Source of the DNA: Treponema sp.
Lineage (GTDB): Bacteria > Spirochaetota > Spirochaetia > Treponematales > Breznakiellaceae
NCBI GenBank assembly: GCA_031280125.1
Contig: JAITHE010000146.1
Span: 1-54,001, forward strand
DNA: 54,001 nucleotides
Reading direction: 5' to 3'
This document shows positions 32,940 to 43,128 of this stretch, one piece after another (the stretch's first letter is position 1; each line of letters starts with the position of its first letter). Below the pieces are notes generated by a model. It was not told the origin of the DNA. It saw only the letters and a program-made list of their open reading frames with translations, and searched no databases. The position numbers were made by a program, and so were the translations under genes.

Positions 32940-33560
32940 AAAAAAGCGATGAACCCTAAGCCGGATTCTGTACCGTTTGTCCGTCCGCTAAACCATACCG
33001 GTCCGCCGGACCGGTATGGTTTAGCGGACGGACAAACGTTGCAGCCATCTGTCTGGGGCGGCCCTTGCGGACCGTCTCCGTGCAGTCTACCCGCGTTTAC
33101 CCGGCGGGCCGCCGGTCCGGGTTCCGCCGAAGCGGCTCCCGGCGTTTGGAACCGAAGATCCAAATAACGCTGCTTGACTTTGCTCCCGATGAGGCTTGCC
33201 ATTCCCCGGCTGTGCCGGGGTCTTTCCGGCGGCGTTACCGCCGCCGAGGCGGGCTCTTACCCCGCCCTTTCACCCTTACCCGGGGCGGCGGGAAACTTAC
33301 GTTTCCCGCCGCCGCCTCACCCCCGCCTGCGCGGCGGCTACACTAAGGGGCGTTTCAAAAAGCCTAAACTTTTTGACCCCCACGGGGCGGTTTGCTTTCT
33401 GTTGCGCTCTCTGTCCCATGCGCCGGAAAGCGTGAGCAATCCGGCACATAACCCCGGGGGTTACCCGGCATCGCGCCCTGCGGAGTCCGGACTTTCCTCA
33501 ATTTATGCCGTTAAGCAGCAGCAAAACGGCATAAACCGCGGCTGCCCGGTTCATCGCTTT
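32940..33560 (-). ncRNA. rnpB: RNase P RNA, bacterial type A
   Basis: Catalytic RNA that cuts the 5' leader from precursor tRNAs. Universal blocks read on the minus strand: GAGGAAAGTCCGGACTCC (P4 side), GGTGAAAGGGCGGGGTAAGAG (P10/P11 region), and ACAGAATCCGGCTTAGGG near the 3' end. P1 is formed by GCGATGAACC at the 5' end and GGTTCATCGC at the 3' end, followed directly by seven T. At about 620 bases it is long, because several helices are extended, including a 32-bp hairpin at 32974-33038. The exact ends are inferred from P1 pairing. Confidence 0.93.
32974..33038 (-). repeat. Perfect 32-bp inverted repeat inside rnpB (extended P19)
   Basis: Arms 32974-33005 and 33007-33038 are exact reverse complements around a single base. 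The hairpin sits between GATGGCTGC and ACAGAATCCGG, the place where helix P19 occurs in some bacteria and where E. coli has only a short loop. Confidence 0.9.
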
Positions 33561-33582
33561 GAATTTACTTTAGCTTTTCCGG

Positions 33583-34425
33583 TTATTCTTCATACTCCAT
33601 GCCGGAACTTTCTTCATCCTCCTCCTCTTCGTCATACTCGTCTTCTTCCATGTCGTCAAGATCCGCCAGACTTCCGGCGTCCTCGCTGTTAAAGAAATCC
33701 TCCCCTTGCTGATCGCTTTCCTCATAGAAAAGAATCCGGGAACAATAGGGGCAAAAAACGATTTCCTCTCCCTGGTGGACCAGATTGGCAAACTGAACGG
33801 GAAGCACCATGTGGCAGCCCATGCAGACTCCCCCCTTAATCGCCACAATACCCCTGCCCATTTTGTTGCGGATAATCCGCTCAAATTTAAACAAAACCTC
33901 CGGATCCAGGCCGGGTACAAGTTCCGCTTCTTCCCTGTTAAGCCGGGCAATCTGGCCGTTCTTTTCCCCCACCTCCGCCTCTATGCCCCGGCGGCGTTCT
34001 TCCAGATCCCGTTCCTGCTGTTCGATCAAGGCGGCGCTTTGGGTGATCTGTTCATCCAGATCGGAAAGGATCTTTTCTTCCCGCTGGAGGTCTTTGCGGT
34101 ACTGCATTTCCTTTTCCGCCGCATCCCGGATTTCCTTGTCCAGGGCTTCGTATTCCCGCTGGGTACTTACGGCGTCCATGTTCTTTTCCGATTTTTCCCG
34201 CATGACTTTCGCCTCCGTAAGCAGGGTCCGGTATTCCCCTTCCGCGATACGGCACTTTTCAAATTCCATGTTTTTGTCTATAAAGGTTTTTTTAAGCCGG
34301 GAAAGCAGTTCTTCCTGGGTTACAAGGATTTTGGGAATCTCCTCCACCTCATTTTCCAGTTTTATCTTTTCCGAAAGGATCTCCTGGAGCGTCCTGAGTT
34401 TGTCAAATACGTCTTCTATTGCCAT
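33583..34425 (-). CDS. C4 zinc-ribbon coiled-coil protein
   Basis: A 280-residue protein of the DUF164/zinc-ribbon family. A long antiparallel coiled coil (about 5-180, rich in E, K, R, L) leads to a C-terminal zinc ribbon with CMGC and FCPYC. An unusual acidic tail of about 45 residues then ends the protein (DDMEEDEYDEEEED). GAGGTG precedes the ATG. It follows rpoD, and its end lies 22 bases from the 5' end of rnpB. Relatives have been linked to RNA or nucleic-acid handling, but the function is unsettled. Confidence 0.85.
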   Translation of the reverse strand: MAIEDVFDKLRTLQEILSEKIKLENEVEEIPKILVTQEELLSRLKKTFIDKNMEFEKCRIAEGEYRTLLTEAKVMREKSEKNMDAVSTQREYEALDKEIRDAAEKEMQYRKDLQREEKILSDLDEQITQSAALIEQQERDLEERRRGIEAEVGEKNGQIARLNREEAELVPGLDPEVLFKFERIIRNKMGRGIVAIKGGVCMGCHMVLPVQFANLVHQGEEIVFCPYCSRILFYEESDQQGEDFFNSEDAGSLADLDDMEEDEYDEEEEDEESSGMEYEE

Positions 34426-34504
34426 CCTGCACCTCGCTGAAAAAACTTACCGTCCTAAAAAGCGGGACATTAAACCCGGCGGACGGAATAAAAACCGGCG
34501 GTTT

Positions 34505-36361
34505 CTAATGATCCAGATAATCCTTAAGCTTACGGCTCCGTTTGGGGTGCCGCAGCCGCCTTAAGGCCTTTGCCTCTATCTGCCTGATCCGTTCCCGGGT
34601 AACGTTAAAATAAAGACCCACCTCTTCCAGGGTCAGGGAATAGCCGTCGTCCAGGCCGAAACGCATTTTCAGCACCTCCTGTTCCCGGGCCGGGAGGGTG
34701 GAAAGCACCCCGGAAAGCTGTTCCTGGAGCAGGGTAAAAGCGGTCTGGTTGGCAGGATTTTCCACGTCCTTGTCTTCGATAAAATCCCCCAGGAGGGAAT
34801 CTTCCTCTTCCCCGATGGGGGTTTCCAGGCTGATGGGCTCCCGGGCCACGTTTTTGACGGTCTTGACCCGCAGGGCGGTCCAGCCCAGGCGTTCAGCTAT
34901 TTCTTCATCCGTGGGTTCCCTGCCCAAAACCTGCATGAGCTGCCGGGATTCCCTGACCACCTTGTTGATCTGTTCGATCATGTGGACCGGAACCCGGATG
35001 GTCCGGGCCTGATCGGAAATGGACCGGGTAATGGCCTGGCGGATCCACCAGGTGGCGTAGGTGGAAAATTTAAAACCCTTGCGGTATTCAAACTTTTCCA
35101 CCGCCTTGATAAGGCCGATGTTTCCTTCCTGAACCAGGTCAAAAAAGTGGAGCCCCCGGTTGGTATACTTTTTGGCAATGGACACCACGAGGCGCAGATT
35201 CGCCTTGATCAGCCGGTCCTTGGCGTTTTTGATCATCACCTGCCCGTGGCTTATTTCCTTGGCCATCTGGTTGATGTTTTCGATGGATTCCTCGAATTCC
35301 GCCTCCATCTGGCGGAGCTTCTTTTCCGTTACCTGGACGTGGCGGATCAGTTCCTTAATCTCGTCGGAGGAAAGTCCCAGGTCCATCTCCAGATATTCCC
35401 TTTCTTCTTTGACGGTCAGTCCCCGGCCCAGGATCCGCAGTTCCCGCAGGGAACCGACCCGCAGGCGCTTTTCGATCCGCTCCTGTTCCTTCTTGTAGCG
35501 TTTTATCTTTTTTGCAGCCTGGACGAATTTTTCCGAAAAGCCGGTGATCTCTTCGGGGTGGATTTCGCTTTTTTCCACCGTTTCAAGGATCTTCCTGCGC
35601 AGCGCCGCCAGTTCCCGGTCTTCATAAATATCCGTACCTTTGGCAATAAGCCTGCGCTTGGCTTCGATATAGTTTTTTAGGTCCGTTCCGATAAGCCGCA
35701 GGGTATCTTTGTAAAACTGGTTCAGGCGGCGGCGTTCGGTCATATATTCGGTAATTTCTTTCTTTGAAAGGGAAAGTTCCCGGGGATCCTTTTTGGAAAA
35801 GGCCCGCTGGGCGATATGATAAAATTCGGGGATGATCATTCCCGAATTTTTGATTACACCCTTGATGATATTTTCCCCTTCTTCCATCTGTTTGGAAAGT
35901 TCCACCTCCTGTTCCGCATTGAGGAGGCTTTCCTTTCCTATTTCCCTCAGGTAAAGGCGGATCGGATCATCCGCGGAAGATTCCTTTTCGTTGTAAACCA
36001 GCCGTTTCTTTTCGCCCTCGCCGTTTTTACGGCCCTTCCCGGCTTCGTCGTCCCCCGGAGAATCTTCCTCAATAAGCTGCACGTTGTTTGTTTCCAGGAG
36101 GACCAGGACCTGCTCTATCCTGTCCGTGCTGGCAATGTGTTCGGGCAAAAAATCCTGCAGTTCGTCGTAGGAGAGAATCTTTTTTTCCCGGGCATATTCG
36201 ATAAGTTTGATCACCGCCGGATCCTGGGATACATCCACGGATTCGCCCCCTGCCTGAACCCCCGGCTGGAGGACCGTTTTTTTGCGGTGGAGCAGCTTCT
36301 GCTTGGAAAAGCCCTTGGATCCCTTGGCCTTATGGAAGCCGAACACGGGTTTATCGCTCAT
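34505..36361 (-). CDS. rpoD: RNA polymerase primary sigma factor
   Basis: Housekeeping sigma-70. The 618-residue protein has an N-terminal region 1.1-like part, region 1.2 ([13 protein letters not shown]), a long non-conserved insert, region 2.3-2.4 ([25 protein letters not shown]), region 3, and region 4.2 ([20 protein letters not shown]) for -35 recognition. Its recognition regions are normal, which fits the TTGACA/TATAAT-like promoters seen throughout. The ATG overlaps the end of dnaG by 11 bases, continuing the mltG-dnaG-rpoD operon. Confidence 0.97.
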   Translation of the reverse strand: MSDKPVFGFHKAKGSKGFSKQKLLHRKKTVLQPGVQAGGESVDVSQDPAVIKLIEYAREKKILSYDELQDFLPEHIASTDRIEQVLVLLETNNVQLIEEDSPGDDEAGKGRKNGEGEKKRLVYNEKESSADDPIRLYLREIGKESLLNAEQEVELSKQMEEGENIIKGVIKNSGMIIPEFYHIAQRAFSKKDPRELSLSKKEITEYMTERRRLNQFYKDTLRLIGTDLKNYIEAKRRLIAKGTDIYEDRELAALRRKILETVEKSEIHPEEITGFSEKFVQAAKKIKRYKKEQERIEKRLRVGSLRELRILGRGLTVKEEREYLEMDLGLSSDEIKELIRHVQVTEKKLRQMEAEFEESIENINQMAKEISHGQVMIKNAKDRLIKANLRLVVSIAKKYTNRGLHFFDLVQEGNIGLIKAVEKFEYRKGFKFSTYATWWIRQAITRSISDQARTIRVPVHMIEQINKVVRESRQLMQVLGREPTDEEIAERLGWTALRVKTVKNVAREPISLETPIGEEEDSLLGDFIEDKDVENPANQTAFTLLQEQLSGVLSTLPAREQEVLKMRFGLDDGYSLTLEEVGLYFNVTRERIRQIEAKALRRLRHPKRSRKLKDYLDH

Positions 36362-38171
36362 TCGTTACAACCTCTTTGGCGGTTTCCCTGAGTCTGGTTA
36401 GTTCTGCGTCTATGTATATTTTTTCGGCAAGCAAATCGCCCTGTCCGGGGGACGCGGGCGAGGGGTTTCGCAATTCCCGGATAATTTCTTTCCTCCTCCG
36501 TTCCAGCACCTTGCCTTTGATCCGCGGTACGCCGTCTCCCAGAAGCTTTTCGGGATTCCCAAAGATCCCCATCGCTTCCCCGCGCAGAAGAAAATCCCTA
36601 AGCGCCCCGTCCCCGACCCTGTCGATCAGTCCGGCGGCCCCGGGGTCCCCGCCTTCCCCCATTGAGGACCTGTACCACTCTTCCAGAACAATGTACAGTT
36701 CCCGGGCACGGGGATCCTCCAGATCCTCCGGAGCAAGCCCGGCACGGAGCGTTTTAAACAGGCCGGGATTAACAAAAACCGCCCCTAGAAGATACAGTTC
36801 GTCCCCGGCCCGCAGGACCCTTTCTGCCGGTGCCGGGACTTTTACGGCCGTAAAGCCTCCGGGCTTTTCCCCGGAAGCTTTACGGTAATCCTCCCAGACA
36901 GCGCCGCGTTCCACCCCAAAGGCGTCGGCTATTATCCCCACGGAAGCGTCCTTGGCAACCTCCGATTCCAGGGCGTCCAAATAAGGAAATAAAAAAGCCA
37001 CCGACTGTGACTTTTCTTCTTTGAGGGCCCTGCTGCGGGAAATAACATATTCCAGGTCATTTATACAGCATTTTACGCTCTTTTTCAATGCTTCGGCTCC
37101 GAATTTCTGCAAAATTTCCGCCGGATCCTTGGGAAGAACCGCCTCTCCCTTAAAATAGGCCCCGGAGTTTACCACGGCGCAGTCCAGCCCGTTCTTCCTG
37201 CAGCACAGAACGGCCTTGAAGGCGGCATTCCGGCCCGCTTCATCGTTATCCAGCATCAGGTAGACCTTGTCCGCCCAGCGGCGGATCAGTTGGGCCTGAT
37301 CGTCCGTAAAGGCCGTTCCCAGGGGCGCCACGGCGTTGGAAACCCCCCCCTGATGAAGGGCCAGTACGTCCATGTAGCCCTCCGCCAGGTATACCGCCCG
37401 GGCGCTCCGGATCGACGGTAAAGCCAGGTCCAGGGCAAACAGGGTCTTTCCTTTTTTAAAAATTTCCGAGTCCTGGGAATTGATGTACTTTGGCCCCTCT
37501 CCCGCGAGAATTCTGCCCCCAAAAGCGGCGGTTCTTCCGTTTTTATCCCCAATGGGAAACATAAGCCGGTTAAAAAAAAAGGCGCTCCTGGGATGCTGTT
37601 TTACAAAGAGGCCGGAACCGGCCAGAAAGGCCTCGGAAAAAGCGCCCTTTTTACTTAAAAACCCGTACAGCCAGGATCGATCCGCCGGAGCGTAGCCCAG
37701 ACGGAACCCCTCAATAGTATCTATGGTAATTCCCCTGTTAATAATATAAAGTTTTGCGTCCCCGCCGTCAGCTTTTTTCATCAAAAAATGATGAAATGTC
37801 CCCGCCACCCTTTGGTACAGTTCCCTCAGGGCGTTTGCCCGGGCTTCTTCCCCGGACTTGTCCGGGCCTCCGCTTTCATAGACCAGTTCCGTCCCAAAAC
37901 GCTTTGCCAGATTTTCCATGGCCTCGGGAAAACTGAGCTTATCCATCTCCATGATAAAATTAACAATGGACCCCCCCTTATGGCAGCCAAAACAATAATA
38001 GAATTTCCGGTCCGGCTCCACGGTAAAAGAAGGAGTTTTTTCATGATGAAAGGGACAGAGCCCCCAGTAACGCCCCCCCCTTTTTTCCAGCCGGAGGTAG
38101 TCTTCCACCACCGCCACGGCGTCGATCCTGTCGATGACCGCCTGCTTTGACGTTTCGGTAAAGCGGGACAT
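36351..38171 (-). CDS. dnaG: DNA primase
   Basis: Makes RNA primers at the replication fork together with DnaB. The 606-residue protein has the N-terminal zinc finger (C39, H42, C60, C63 in [12 protein letters not shown] and [10 protein letters not shown]), the Toprim catalytic core with [16 protein letters not shown] and LMLDNDEAG, and a C-terminal helicase-interaction domain. It starts three bases after the mltG stop and overlaps rpoD, an order often seen in bacteria. Confidence 0.96.
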   Translation of the reverse strand: MSRFTETSKQAVIDRIDAVAVVEDYLRLEKRGGRYWGLCPFHHEKTPSFTVEPDRKFYYCFGCHKGGSIVNFIMEMDKLSFPEAMENLAKRFGTELVYESGGPDKSGEEARANALRELYQRVAGTFHHFLMKKADGGDAKLYIINRGITIDTIEGFRLGYAPADRSWLYGFLSKKGAFSEAFLAGSGLFVKQHPRSAFFFNRLMFPIGDKNGRTAAFGGRILAGEGPKYINSQDSEIFKKGKTLFALDLALPSIRSARAVYLAEGYMDVLALHQGGVSNAVAPLGTAFTDDQAQLIRRWADKVYLMLDNDEAGRNAAFKAVLCCRKNGLDCAVVNSGAYFKGEAVLPKDPAEILQKFGAEALKKSVKCCINDLEYVISRSRALKEEKSQSVAFLFPYLDALESEVAKDASVGIIADAFGVERGAVWEDYRKASGEKPGGFTAVKVPAPAERVLRAGDELYLLGAVFVNPGLFKTLRAGLAPEDLEDPRARELYIVLEEWYRSSMGEGGDPGAAGLIDRVGDGALRDFLLRGEAMGIFGNPEKLLGDGVPRIKGKVLERRRKEIIRELRNPSPASPGQGDLLAEKIYIDAELTRLRETAKEVVTNER

Positions 38172-38174
38172 GGA

Positions 38175-39275
38175 TCAGGAGCTGCCCTTTACAAAAAGCG
38201 CTCCCGCCCGGATATGGCCGTCCAGGGTTTTGGAAAAGTAGTGCCTGCCGGCGGCCTCGTCCACCAGCCGGAAATAGAAATAAGGCGTGTCCGCCGGATG
38301 AAAGGCCGCATCCAGGGCAGTTTTACCGGGCAGGGCGATGGGGCCCGGGGGCAGGCCGGGAATGACGTAGGTATTGTAGGGATGGATCATTTCAATGTCG
38401 CTGTTGTAAAGCACTTTGGGATGGGGTTTTCCCTGCAGTTCGGTGATGATGTACTCCACGGTGGCGCAGGACTGGAGGGACATGGAAATCCGGATCCGGT
38501 TGTAAAAAACCCCCGCCATGACGGGGGCCTCATCGGGGACCCGGTACTCCCGTTCCACGATCGACGCCAGGATGATGATCCGGTTCAATTCTTCCCGGCC
38601 CATGGAAAGAGCCCGGCTGTCTATTTCGGCGATGCGGTCAAAAAAAGTATCCGCCATGGTTCGTACCACCCGTTCCGCCGGAAAAGGGGCGGGAAAAAAA
38701 TAGGTTTCCGGATAAAGATAGCCCTCCATGGTTTCGTTAGGGACGCGGTAACTGTCCGTCAGGGCTCTGTTGGAGGCGGCGGCCAGGAATTCTTCCGCCC
38801 CGCAAATTCTGGCTCCCTCCAGAACGGCCGCGGCCTTTTTCAGGGTTACCCCTTCAGGGATCGTTACCCGTACCAGGATCTGCTTTCCTTCCACCAAAAC
38901 GGCCCGGATTTCCGTCTGCGAGGCGGGAACAGCGAGGCGGTAAGTTCCGGCTTTGAGGTAGTCCTTTTTTAACCGGGAAAGGAGGTTCCAGAAACGCCTG
39001 GATTTGATAAGCCCCGCCTGTTCCAGCCGCTGCCCCACCCCGTAGGCGCTCTCCCCTTCCCGGACCTCAAAGAGTACAGACCCGGATTCGTCAAAACCAG
39101 GCCCCTGGGCGGGGCGCAGGGAAGGGGGCAGCCCTCCTCCGGCCCTGGGGGGGGCGTTAAAATAGGCCGCCGCGCCGGCCAGACAGAGGACAAAAACCAG
39201 GGAAAGGGCCATGAGGGAACTTACGGCGCCGAAGAGGATCCGCAGGGGCAAAGGCAGGGGTCTTTTTTTACTCAT
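38175..39275 (-). CDS. mltG: Endolytic transglycosylase MltG
   Basis: Inner-membrane enzyme that cuts nascent peptidoglycan strands and so sets glycan length. The 366-residue protein has one N-terminal membrane helix (about 11-34), a LysM-like subdomain (about 68-130), and the catalytic region with EGYLYPETY (184-192) and catalytic E241 in ASIVEREY. Its ATG overlaps the preceding small gene (ATGA). Confidence 0.94.
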   Translation of the reverse strand: MSKKRPLPLPLRILFGAVSSLMALSLVFVLCLAGAAAYFNAPPRAGGGLPPSLRPAQGPGFDESGSVLFEVREGESAYGVGQRLEQAGLIKSRRFWNLLSRLKKDYLKAGTYRLAVPASQTEIRAVLVEGKQILVRVTIPEGVTLKKAAAVLEGARICGAEEFLAAASNRALTDSYRVPNETMEGYLYPETYFFPAPFPAERVVRTMADTFFDRIAEIDSRALSMGREELNRIIILASIVEREYRVPDEAPVMAGVFYNRIRISMSLQSCATVEYIITELQGKPHPKVLYNSDIEMIHPYNTYVIPGLPPGPIALPGKTALDAAFHPADTPYFYFRLVDEAAGRHYFSKTLDGHIRAGALFVKGSS

Positions 39276-39454
39276 GCGATACCTCCCAACCGGTTTTCAA
39301 TTTCTTGAATAGAAAGCTGCCCGTAGAGGATCTTTTCCATTTTATAAAGAACCCGCCGTTCGGCGGCGCTGAGTTCATCTTCACGTTCCTTAAGGCGGGG
39401 AAACACCGCCAGGAGTTCTTCAAAACTGAAGAAGGCTCCCTCCCGGGCATCCAT
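39272..39454 (-). CDS. Small conserved protein of unknown function
   Basis: A 60-residue, charged, helical protein with the stretch ELSAAERRVLYKMEKILYGQL. It begins one base after the MBL hydrolase stop and overlaps mltG by four bases, so it is almost certainly translated in this operon. It has no signal peptide or motif I recognise. Its ELLAVFPRLKEREDELSAAE segment is amphipathic. Confidence 0.72.
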   Translation of the reverse strand: MDAREGAFFSFEELLAVFPRLKEREDELSAAERRVLYKMEKILYGQLSIQEIENRLGGIA

Positions 39455-39455
39455 T

Positions 39456-40397
39456 TTATAGGTTTATCTCCATTCCTTCCATAGCCAGGGAAATTTCTAT
39501 GCCCTTAATGTTCATCCTTTCCGTATACCACCGGGCGGACTGGAGTATGTTAAGGAGTTTCTTGTCGTCATAGCCGGGATCGTGGTGAAAAAGGACCAGG
39601 TGCCTGATACCCCAGTTGGCGGCAAAGTCTACCGCCAGGCTGAAGGCGCTGTGGCCCCAGTTGTATTTGTCAATGGCCTCTCCCAGGGTATACTGGGAAT
39701 CCAGAACAATGACATCGGCGTTCTCAAAATACGCCGAGTTTTCTCCGGTCTTCTGGAAATCACTGGTGGAAAGTTCCGTATCGGTGGCATAGATAAAATT
39801 CTTTTTCCCCTCCTGGACCTTGTAGGAATAGCATCCCCCTGGATGGTTCATTTTTTTAAAGCTGACGCGGATCTTCCCCAAATCGAGGGGTCCGGTTAAA
39901 ACGTGAAAGGCCTTTCTAGATCCCATGGCGTCCATCTGAATGGGAAAGTAAGGACCGGTCATCTGGTCCCGGAGGACCTGTTCAAGGTTTTGCAGGGGCG
40001 AATAAAAGTCCAGGCTTACCGAAGGATCGTAGGCGGGGTTGAAAAAGGGCAGCCCCTGAAGATGATCCCAGTGAAAATGGGAAAAAAAGAAGCGGTACTT
40101 TTCCGGCCTGGGTTTTTCCCTGGCGGCGGCGAGGCCCAGTTCCCGCAGGCCCGAACCGGCATCAAAAACGATGCGTTCCTCCAAGGCGTCTGCGGCCAGG
40201 GCCACACAGGGAGAATTCCCCCCCACCGTACCGAAAAGCCAGGGGGGGAGGGTTCCCAGAAACCGTTCCCGGTCTTCCGGGGTTTCCAGGTCCGCCGGGG
40301 TAAGCCGTTCCAGGACAGCGGAAATTTTACTTCGTATCTGGGAGGGAAGCTGGGGCGCGGGCAGGGAACCGCGGACACCCCAAAAATAGATACGCAT
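39456..40397 (-). CDS. MBL-fold metallohydrolase
   Basis: A 313-residue metallo-beta-lactamase-fold enzyme. The metal motif SHFHWDHLQG (106-115) supplies H107, H109, D111 and H112, and later metal ligands are likely in MNHPGG, YATDTE and FHHDPGY. It begins MRIYFWGVRGSLPAP, an N-terminus shared with cytoplasmic MBL phosphodiesterase-like proteins; the substrate is unknown. It is cytoplasmic. It abuts the YkgJ-like gene upstream and the small protein gene downstream, within one leftward operon. Confidence 0.87.
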   Translation of the reverse strand: MRIYFWGVRGSLPAPQLPSQIRSKISAVLERLTPADLETPEDRERFLGTLPPWLFGTVGGNSPCVALAADALEERIVFDAGSGLRELGLAAAREKPRPEKYRFFFSHFHWDHLQGLPFFNPAYDPSVSLDFYSPLQNLEQVLRDQMTGPYFPIQMDAMGSRKAFHVLTGPLDLGKIRVSFKKMNHPGGCYSYKVQEGKKNFIYATDTELSTSDFQKTGENSAYFENADVIVLDSQYTLGEAIDKYNWGHSAFSLAVDFAANWGIRHLVLFHHDPGYDDKKLLNILQSARWYTERMNIKGIEISLAMEGMEINL

Positions 40398-40849
40398 CAG
40401 GGCCTCCTTAACACCGGCTCCGCCCGGCGCCGTTCCAGGCAGGCTTCGATATGGCCGCCGTCATGAAGATCCCCCCGGTTAACGCCGGGACAGGAAAGGC
40501 TTTCCCAGACCTGCCTGGAAACCAGGTTTGATTTCCAAAACGGAAAGGTTCTGCACTGCAGGGGCCTGCCGTGGTAGACCCCGCAGCCGTTTTCCCAGAA
40601 AACGCAGTCAAAACCGGCTTTTTCCCGGAGCGATAACCTTTCCCCTCCCTCCGGCGCCGGAACCCAGCGGCAATAGGTTTCCACAAAGACAGTATACTCC
40701 ATTTTTACCGTTTCCGCCAGAAGCCGGAGGTCCTGGGCAGATAAAAAGACAAACCCCGGCTCATAACGGCAGCAGGAGGAACAGCGGGTACAGGAAAAAC
40801 GCAGTCCGCCGGCGTAAAAGGGCTTTTTATCCGGATTCACCTTGAACAC
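40397..40849 (-). CDS. YkgJ-family cysteine-cluster protein
   Basis: A 150-residue protein of the YkgJ family, thought to bind zinc or an iron-sulfur cluster. Cysteines C20, C23, C26 and C27 (CTRCSSCC) and the later FDCVFWENGCGVYHGRPLQCRTFP block match the pattern. Start: GTG 40849 is used; GTG 40840 in the same frame is an alternative. TATAAA ends three bases before GTG 40849. It overlaps the MBL gene by one base. Confidence 0.85.
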   Translation of the reverse strand: MFKVNPDKKPFYAGGLRFSCTRCSSCCRYEPGFVFLSAQDLRLLAETVKMEYTVFVETYCRWVPAPEGGERLSLREKAGFDCVFWENGCGVYHGRPLQCRTFPFWKSNLVSRQVWESLSCPGVNRGDLHDGGHIEACLERRRAEPVLRRP

Positions 40850-40874
40850 ATTTTTATACCAAAACCGGTTTTTT

Positions 40875-41822
40875 TCAAGGGGAGAGGGGGGATCCCCGGT
40901 TCCGTATCGAATTTACATAGCTGGAAGGGGCCGCGAGGCGGACTTTTTTGTAAATCCGGGAAAAATAGAGGGGATCATCGTAGCCCACCATGGCCGCCGC
41001 CTCTTGAATGGAGACGGCGGGATCCGCCGCGACAATGCTTTCAAAGCGCTGGATCCGCTTAAGGATACAGAGCCGTTGATAACTAAGACCCAGTCTGCGC
41101 TTGATCGTATGGGAAACAGTGGAACGGCTGCGGCCCACCGCGGCGGCCGCGGCGTCCAGCGGGACGGGCCCCGCGATATGCCCGTCCAGCCAGTGGATCA
41201 CCTGTTCCGCCACACCGGGCCGGCGAATTCGTACATATTCCCTGGTAACCACAAAGGCAATCAGCATGGAAAAGAGGGTGAGTATATTGTCCAGGGCGGG
41301 CTTGTCGAATAGGGGAAGTTCTCCGTAGGCCTTCCGCAGCGTCTCCGGGGGAAGGGCCGCTTTTGTCCATGCGCGGAGGGTTTCCTCCGGCAGCTCCCGG
41401 CAGGTTCTGAACTGGCCCATCATGCCGTAACCGATAAATTTTCCTTCAATTTTGATGGGCAGTATCGCTTCGGAGGGGCCCGCATAGCACTGGTAGATCA
41501 CGGGGTTATCCTTATGGAGGCAGCGCTGACACATCAGCATATCCTGGCGGCAGCAACGGTAGCGGAACCGGAGTTTCCTCTGGATCAGCCGGCAAAAACA
41601 GGAACCGGGATTTTGGAGGCCCACGATCATCTCTTCCATCCTGGCGGAAAAAACGGTGATCTTTACCTTGAAACAGAAGGCAAAGCTGTCTATAAGCCGC
41701 TGGACTTCTCCGTCAAAGAAAAGTCCCAGTCTGCCCGGGGGAAACCGGGGATCGATGGGCCAGCCCCCCGGCGAAAGAGTATTTCCCGGAGGAGCGGCGG
41801 CTTCGCCCCTGTTCTTTTCCAT
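40875..41822 (-). CDS. AraC-family regulator with PocR sensor domain
   Basis: Likely activator of the divergent sugar-kinase/ABC locus. The N-terminal half carries a PocR-type ligand-binding domain with clustered cysteines (CFCRLIQ, CCRQDMLMCQRC) and AILPIKIEGKFIGYGMMGQF. The C-terminal 100 residues hold two AraC helix-turn-helix motifs, PLDAAAAAVGRSRSTVSH and SIQEAAAMVGYDDPLYFSRIYKK. The frame is open much further upstream, but ATG 41822 (315 residues) follows TGGACA-17-TACACT by five bases. The rest of that long frame lies antisense to the kinase gene and is spurious. Confidence 0.9.
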   Translation of the reverse strand: MEKNRGEAAAPPGNTLSPGGWPIDPRFPPGRLGLFFDGEVQRLIDSFAFCFKVKITVFSARMEEMIVGLQNPGSCFCRLIQRKLRFRYRCCRQDMLMCQRCLHKDNPVIYQCYAGPSEAILPIKIEGKFIGYGMMGQFRTCRELPEETLRAWTKAALPPETLRKAYGELPLFDKPALDNILTLFSMLIAFVVTREYVRIRRPGVAEQVIHWLDGHIAGPVPLDAAAAAVGRSRSTVSHTIKRRLGLSYQRLCILKRIQRFESIVAADPAVSIQEAAAMVGYDDPLYFSRIYKKVRLAAPSSYVNSIRNRGSPLSP

Positions 41823-41827
41823 GTCCC

Positions 41828-41856
41828 AGTGTAGCCGAATTTTGCATAATTGTCCA
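41828..41856 (-). promoter_or_regulatory. Promoter of the AraC/PocR regulator, leaderless type
   Basis: On the minus strand TGGACA (41856-41851), a 17-base spacer and TACACT (41833-41828), then five bases to ATG 41822. Confidence 0.65.
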
Positions 41857-41877
41857 TATTTTTTACCCTTCCGGCTA

Positions 41878-41906
41878 TGGATAAACGGCAAAATCCGTTT
41901 CATAAT
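41878..41906 (+). promoter_or_regulatory. Promoter of the sugar kinase operon, leaderless type
   Basis: TGGATA (41878-41883), a 17-base spacer and CATAAT (41901-41906), then six bases to ATG 41913. It lies 22 bases from the -35 of the divergent regulator. Confidence 0.6.
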
Positions 41907-41912
41907 GAAAAT

Positions 41913-43031
41913 ATGAATCCTTCCCTGGATCATACCGCCGCCGAAGTGGTTAACCAGTTCGCCATTTACGGCGAATTTGAGGGAGCATCGTCTTTTGGAA
42001 GCGGACATATCAACGATACCTTCCAGTCCCGGTGGAACCAGGCGGGGATACGGATACGGTACACCCACCAGCGGATCAACCATACCGTTTTTATCCATCC
42101 CGATCAGGTAATGGAAAACATCCAGCGGGTTACCGCCCATATCGCGAGAAAGCTCCGGGCCGCCGGGGAAAAGGACTGGACCCGGCGGACCTTGACGGTG
42201 ATCCCCTCCAGGGACGGAAAACCCTGGGCCCGGGATTCCCAGGGAGGCTGGTGGAGGACCTACCTGTTCATCGAGAGGGCCCATACCATGGAACTGGCCT
42301 CTTCCCCCAGGGAGGCCCGGTTTTTGGGCGCCAGTATCGGGAACTTCCAGAAACAACTGGCCGACTTGCCCCCGCCCCGGCTCCACGATTCCATCCCGGA
42401 TTTTCACAACATGGAAAAGCGTTACCGGCGGTTTTACGAAGCCCTGTCCAGGGACAGTGCGGGCCGCGCCGGTAAGGCGGAGGCGGAAACCGCCTTTATG
42501 AAAGAAAACGAAGAACGGGGGGCGATCCTGATCCGGGCCCTGCGGGAGGGCAAGATCCCCGAGCGGATCACCCACAACGATACCAAGATGAACAATATCC
42601 TCGTCGACGACGGGGATTCCCGGGCCCTCTGCGTCATCGATCTGGACACGGTGATGCCCGGAACCAGCCTTTTCGATCTGGGGGATCTGATCCGCACCGT
42701 TACCACCAGGGCGGAGGAGGATGAGCGGGATCTTGCCAGGGTATGTTTTGATCCCGCCTATTTCAAAGCCCTGCTGGAGGGCTACCTTTCCGAAGCCTTG
42801 GAATTCCTTACGGACACGGAAAAGACCTTCCTCGCCGAATCGGGCCGTAACATTACCCAGATCATGGCCCTGCGCTTCCTGACCGATTACTTGGAGGGGG
42901 ACCGGTACTACCATGTCAGCCGGAAGGGCCACAACCTGGACCGCTGCCGGAACCAGATTGCCCTGATCCGATCCATGGACGCCCAGTGGGAAAAAGTGCT
43001 GGGGATCATCCGTTCCCTTGCCGGACCCTGA
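41913..43031 (+). CDS. Aminoglycoside-phosphotransferase-fold sugar kinase, NahK-like
   Basis: Predicted to phosphorylate a sugar at the anomeric position, as N-acetylhexosamine 1-kinase does. The 372-residue protein has the catalytic loop THNDTKMNNIL (H221, D223) and the metal-binding VIDLDTVMPG (D243, D245), both characteristic of that group. The longest ORF starts at 41850; ATG 41913 fits the promoter spacing and gives MNPSLDHTAAEVVNQF. It is followed by a sugar ABC importer and a DUF5107 protein, which supports a role in glycan use. The exact sugar is inferred, not shown. Confidence 0.82.
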   Translation: MNPSLDHTAAEVVNQFAIYGEFEGASSFGSGHINDTFQSRWNQAGIRIRYTHQRINHTVFIHPDQVMENIQRVTAHIARKLRAAGEKDWTRRTLTVIPSRDGKPWARDSQGGWWRTYLFIERAHTMELASSPREARFLGASIGNFQKQLADLPPPRLHDSIPDFHNMEKRYRRFYEALSRDSAGRAGKAEAETAFMKENEERGAILIRALREGKIPERITHNDTKMNNILVDDGDSRALCVIDLDTVMPGTSLFDLGDLIRTVTTRAEEDERDLARVCFDPAYFKALLEGYLSEALEFLTDTEKTFLAESGRNITQIMALRFLTDYLEGDRYYHVSRKGHNLDRCRNQIALIRSMDAQWEKVLGIIRSLAGP

Positions 43032-43128
43032 GGGGCCTTTTCCGGCGGCGTCTTTCTTAACCCCGGTAAAATCTTCCGGACCGTAAAAAGCCGGAGGTTT
43101 ATAGTTTTTAGAAATGTGGAGGAAGAAC

